Shown here: in pieces, positions 61,430-64,000 of the stretch
Position numbering within the stretch: position 1 is the stretch's first letter
Layout of the letters: each line of letters starts with the position of its first letter
Assembly: GCA_963775315.1 (NCBI GenBank)
Contig: CAVZIN010000007.1
Location: 1,860,001-1,924,000 of the forward strand
Length of the DNA: 64,000 nucleotides
Direction: 5' to 3'
Source of the DNA: CAWGHZ01 sp963775315
Lineage (GTDB): Bacteria > Pseudomonadota > Alphaproteobacteria > MPNO01 > DASWLB01
The notes under the pieces: model-generated
What the model was told of the DNA's origin: nothing
Database searches by the model: none
What the model saw: the letters and a program-made list of their open reading frames with translations, nothing else
Position numbers and translations under genes: made by a program

Positions 61430-63205
61430 TCAACCCGCGCTCGATCCGGACCCGCCGGCCACCGCGCTCGCCTTGCGCGACACCAGCCAGTAGAGCGCGA
61501 CCAGCGGGATCAGCAGCGCCAGCACGATGATGGTGAGCGCCGAGGCCGGCCCCATCCCGCCAGATACCCACAGTCCCCAGACGACGACGGCAAGCGTCGT
61601 GTTGCCCTGCGCCGACAGCAGCGTCGCGATGGTCAGCTCGCGATAGGTGAGAAGCGCCAGCCACAGCCACGAATACATGATCGCGGGGACCAGCAGCGGC
61701 AGCACCACGCGGCGGAAGGCGGACCAACGGCGGGCGCCAGCGACCCAGGACGCTTCCTCCAGCTCGCCGTGGATCTGGATCAGCGCGCCGTTCATCACGC
61801 GCGTGCCGTAGCTGAGCCGGATGATGATGTAGCAGATCAGGATCAGCCAGATCGAGCCGTAAAGCGGGATCGCCTTGTCGACCACGAACAGCGCGACCAA
61901 TAAGGCGCCCACGCCGAAAATGATCCCTGGCACGGCGTGCGGCAGGAAGGCGAAGAAGTCGAACACCGCCCGCCAGCGCAGCTTGGAACGCACCACGACC
62001 CAGGAAAAGGCGATGCTGAGCCCGACGACGATGGTCGGCGTCAGGATCAGCAGGAAAGCCGTGTGGCGGATGCCGTCGCCGATCAGCCCCCACGGCAGGC
62101 GGTGGAAGTTGGCGAGCGAAACGTAGTCGAGCGCGGCGAGCGAGGGCGGGCGGAAGAACGAGAGGAGCGAGGACCAAGCAAGCGCCAGGATCGGGATGCC
62201 CTGCCCCAGGAACAGATAGAGCCCGAGCAGCCCCCAGGCGAGCCACACGCCGCGCCCGAGCTTCACGAGGCGCGGGCGGTAGCCCTTGCCCGTCACCACC
62301 TGGAAGCGGGCCGCGTTGCGCTGGATGCGCGTGTACCAGACGCTCATCGCCACCGCGAGCGGCACCATCACCGCGCCGAGCGCGGCGGCGGCGCCGTAGC
62401 GCGGCAGGTCGGTGTCCGGGTTCACGTAGAAATAGATCTGGGTCGAGAAGGTGAAGATGCGTCGCGACCAGCCGATGATCGCCGGCACGTCGAACGCCGC
62501 GAACCCGATGATGAAGGAATAGAGCATCGCCGCCGCGACGCCCGGCCAGATCAACGGCAGGGTGACGCGCAGGAAGGTCTGGCGATAGCTTGCCCCGGCC
62601 GCGTAGGACGCCTCCTCCAGCGCCGGGTCCATCATGCGGAAGAGCGCCGCCGTCATGACGAAGGTCAGCGGCGCGAGCGCCAGCCCCTCGACCCACCCCA
62701 TCCCGGTGATCGAGGCGATGTCGAACGGCGGGCTGGTCAGCCCGAACAGATCCATCGCCCAGCGGTTGAGGATGCCGATGCGGGGCTGCATCAGGAAGAT
62801 CCAGCCCATCGCCACGGTGAAGCCGGGGATCAGCAGCCCGGTGGTCATGACAGTGAACAGCGCCGTCTTGCCCGGCAGGTCGGTGCGCTCGGCGAGCCAT
62901 GCCATCGGGATGCCGAAGGCGCAGGCCACCAGCACCGCGACGGAGGAGAATTCCAGCGTGTTGACCAGCACGATGTAGGTCTGCCGGTCGCCGAACACGC
63001 GAAGGTAGTTGGCGAGGCTCGCTTGGCGCTGGGGCGTGCCCGGCAGGCCGGTGTAGAAGCTGAGCCAGATCACCGCGACGGCGAGGCCGAACACGACCAG
63101 GCTAGTCGCGGCGGCGATGCCGATCATCGTGCCCGGCATCAGGTCGCGCTCGCTGCGTGCGCCGCGCGCGCCCCCCGACGGACGCGCGGCCGTCAGCCCG
63201 GCCAT
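61430..63205 (-). CDS. ABC transporter permease, iron(III)/thiamine type, two-domain
   Basis: A 591-residue inner-membrane protein with two homologous BPD permease halves, about 12 helices. Each half carries an EAA loop for docking the ATPase: EEASYAAGASYRQTFLRVTL (about 200) and EEASWVAGARRWSAFRRVVL (about 485). This fused FbpB/ThiP architecture transports iron(III) or similar small ligands. The binding protein gene lies upstream, with its stop at 63284, 79 bp from this start. The ATPase is not in the window and may be beyond 64000. Confidence 0.9.
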   Translation of the reverse strand: MAGLTAARPSGGARGARSERDLMPGTMIGIAAATSLVVFGLAVAVIWLSFYTGLPGTPQRQASLANYLRVFGDRQTYIVLVNTLEFSSVAVLVACAFGIPMAWLAERTDLPGKTALFTVMTTGLLIPGFTVAMGWIFLMQPRIGILNRWAMDLFGLTSPPFDIASITGMGWVEGLALAPLTFVMTAALFRMMDPALEEASYAAGASYRQTFLRVTLPLIWPGVAAAMLYSFIIGFAAFDVPAIIGWSRRIFTFSTQIYFYVNPDTDLPRYGAAAALGAVMVPLAVAMSVWYTRIQRNAARFQVVTGKGYRPRLVKLGRGVWLAWGLLGLYLFLGQGIPILALAWSSLLSFFRPPSLAALDYVSLANFHRLPWGLIGDGIRHTAFLLILTPTIVVGLSIAFSWVVVRSKLRWRAVFDFFAFLPHAVPGIIFGVGALLVALFVVDKAIPLYGSIWLILICYIIIRLSYGTRVMNGALIQIHGELEEASWVAGARRWSAFRRVVLPLLVPAIMYSWLWLALLTYRELTIATLLSAQGNTTLAVVVWGLWVSGGMGPASALTIIVLALLIPLVALYWLVSRKASAVAGGSGSSAG

Positions 63206-63283
63206 GGCGGGGCGCTGCGATGAACCTTCCCTCTCCGCCCAGGGCGGCGGAGAGGGATGCGATCGGCGATCATGCGTGCCGCT

Positions 63284-64000
63284 CTACTTCTTCTGGCTTG
63301 CGCGCAGCGCCTTGACCATCGGACCCTTGGCCTTGTCCATCTCGGGATGGGCGTTCAGGTAGGCGATGGTGATGTCGAGGAACTTCGCGCCCTCCTTCTC
63401 GTACTTGGCGGCGAAGTTGTGATCCGGCGCGTCGGGCAGCGTATCGAGATCCACGAGCCAGGTCTTGCGGATCAGCTTCTGGCCTTCACTCGTCATCGAG
63501 AACGCGACGTAGAGCGCCGCCGCGGCCTTGTTGACGGCATTCTTGGGCACGCCGAAATACCAGAACCGGCGCTGCGCGGCGTCGAGCATAATCGCGTGCG
63601 CGACGGGCGCGCCCTTCATGCGCCACTCGTCGGCCTGCTGCGGGCTGCAATCCATCACCAGTGCGGCGTATTCGCCGGTGGCGATTCGCTCGCCGTCGCC
63701 GCAGCGGAGCAGACCCGAAAGCTGACCCGACAGCTTCTTGATGTAGTCGATGGACTTCTCCGGCCCCCACCGATCGTTGGAGGAGATCGCCTCGAATCCC
63801 GCGGCATAGACGGTGGACGCGATCTTGCCCTTCCAGAACGGCTTCAGGAAATCGGTCAGCCGCTTCGGCGTCTCGTTCTTCGGCACGAGCTGGGTGTTAT
63901 AGGTCACGCCCGGGAAGCCCGTCGCGAACCGCACCGCCTGGTTGCCTTCCTCCGTGACGTCGGCGGTGATGCGGCCGGGCAGGATCTTCTGCCAGTCGTA
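63284..64000 (-). CDS. ABC transporter substrate-binding protein, iron-type, N terminus outside window
   Basis: The reading frame is open to the window end, so at least 238 C-terminal residues are present and the start lies beyond. YDWQKILPGRIT, GVTYNTQLVPKNETPKRLTD, FLKPFWKGKIASTVYA, WYFGVPKNAVNKAAAALYVA and FSMTSEGQKLI are typical of FbpA/PotD-like type-2 binding proteins for iron(III) or related ligands. It is upstream of the matching two-domain permease in one transcription unit. I cannot see the signal peptide or the ligand tyrosines well enough to define the substrate. Confidence 0.88.
   Translation of the reverse strand, partial: YDWQKILPGRITADVTEEGNQAVRFATGFPGVTYNTQLVPKNETPKRLTDFLKPFWKGKIASTVYAAGFEAISSNDRWGPEKSIDYIKKLSGQLSGLLRCGDGERIATGEYAALVMDCSPQQADEWRMKGAPVAHAIMLDAAQRRFWYFGVPKNAVNKAAAALYVAFSMTSEGQKLIRKTWLVDLDTLPDAPDHNFAAKYEKEGAKFLDITIAYLNAHPEMDKAKGPMVKALRASQKK

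Overview
The window is G+C-rich bacterial DNA with long GC-ending codons, Shine-Dalgarno starts and GTG/TTG starts. The NAD-specific glutamate dehydrogenase of the large (about 1,600-residue) type, the CtaG-type oxidase assembly factor, the tRNA-Arg sequences and a trb locus with trbK-alt and DUF2274 all suggest an alphaproteobacterium, possibly Rhodospirillales-like. I cannot name the genus from sequence alone.

Layout. (1) 1-14.6 kb is chromosomal core. It opens with a UGSC-family protein that only makes sense if an in-frame TGA at 197-199 is read as selenocysteine; a hairpin with SECIS-like geometry follows it. Then come a secreted TPR-like protein, an MFS exporter, a TPR protein overlapping the NAD-glutamate dehydrogenase, and a complete five-gene branched-chain-amino-acid-type ABC importer. 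(2) 14.6-17.6 kb is a patchwork: an IS630-type element, a strong terminator, a low-G+C hypothetical membrane protein and an HTH protein. (3) 17.7-27.3 kb is core and metabolic: an enolase-superfamily enzyme coupled to an acyl-CoA synthetase, a DsrE-like protein, a second MFS exporter paralogous to the first, a divergent HxlR/MATE pair, CtaG, and a fosmidomycin-resistance-type exporter.

(4) 27,549-54,367 is a genomic island of about 26.8 kb inserted in the anticodon region of a tRNA-Arg(CCG) gene. The 5' half of that tRNA is at 27,507-27,548 and the 3' half at 54,368-54,412; joined at the shared 10-bp core they rebuild a 77-nt tRNA with a fully paired anticodon stem. The island carries a different, intact tRNA-Arg(CCG) at 27,810-27,886, apparently a replacement. 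It also holds a Fic protein, a LysR regulator, a trb-type conjugation operon (trbB-C-D-E-J-K-L-F-G-I plus DUF2274, with trbE frameshifted), an XRE/ImmA regulatory pair, and a ubiquitin-like conjugation operon (two-domain ubiquitin-like protein, DUF6791-E1 fusion, DUF6527). After these come an IS21 element, a restriction-type helicase cut by that IS, a Gabija-like OLD nuclease plus UvrD helicase with an RHH regulator, and a tyrosine integrase. No relaxase or coupling protein is visible, so the island looks like a defence-carrying, conjugation-incompetent ICE relative.

(5) 54.4-64 kb is chromosomal again: an OmpA-family protein, a degenerate cyclase-domain/DUF4384 protein, an MliC-type lysozyme-inhibitor gene interrupted by a second IS630-type element, a stand-alone receiver protein, a flavin monooxygenase, a peptidoglycan-binding-domain protein, and the permease and binding protein (cut by the window end) of an iron-type ABC importer.
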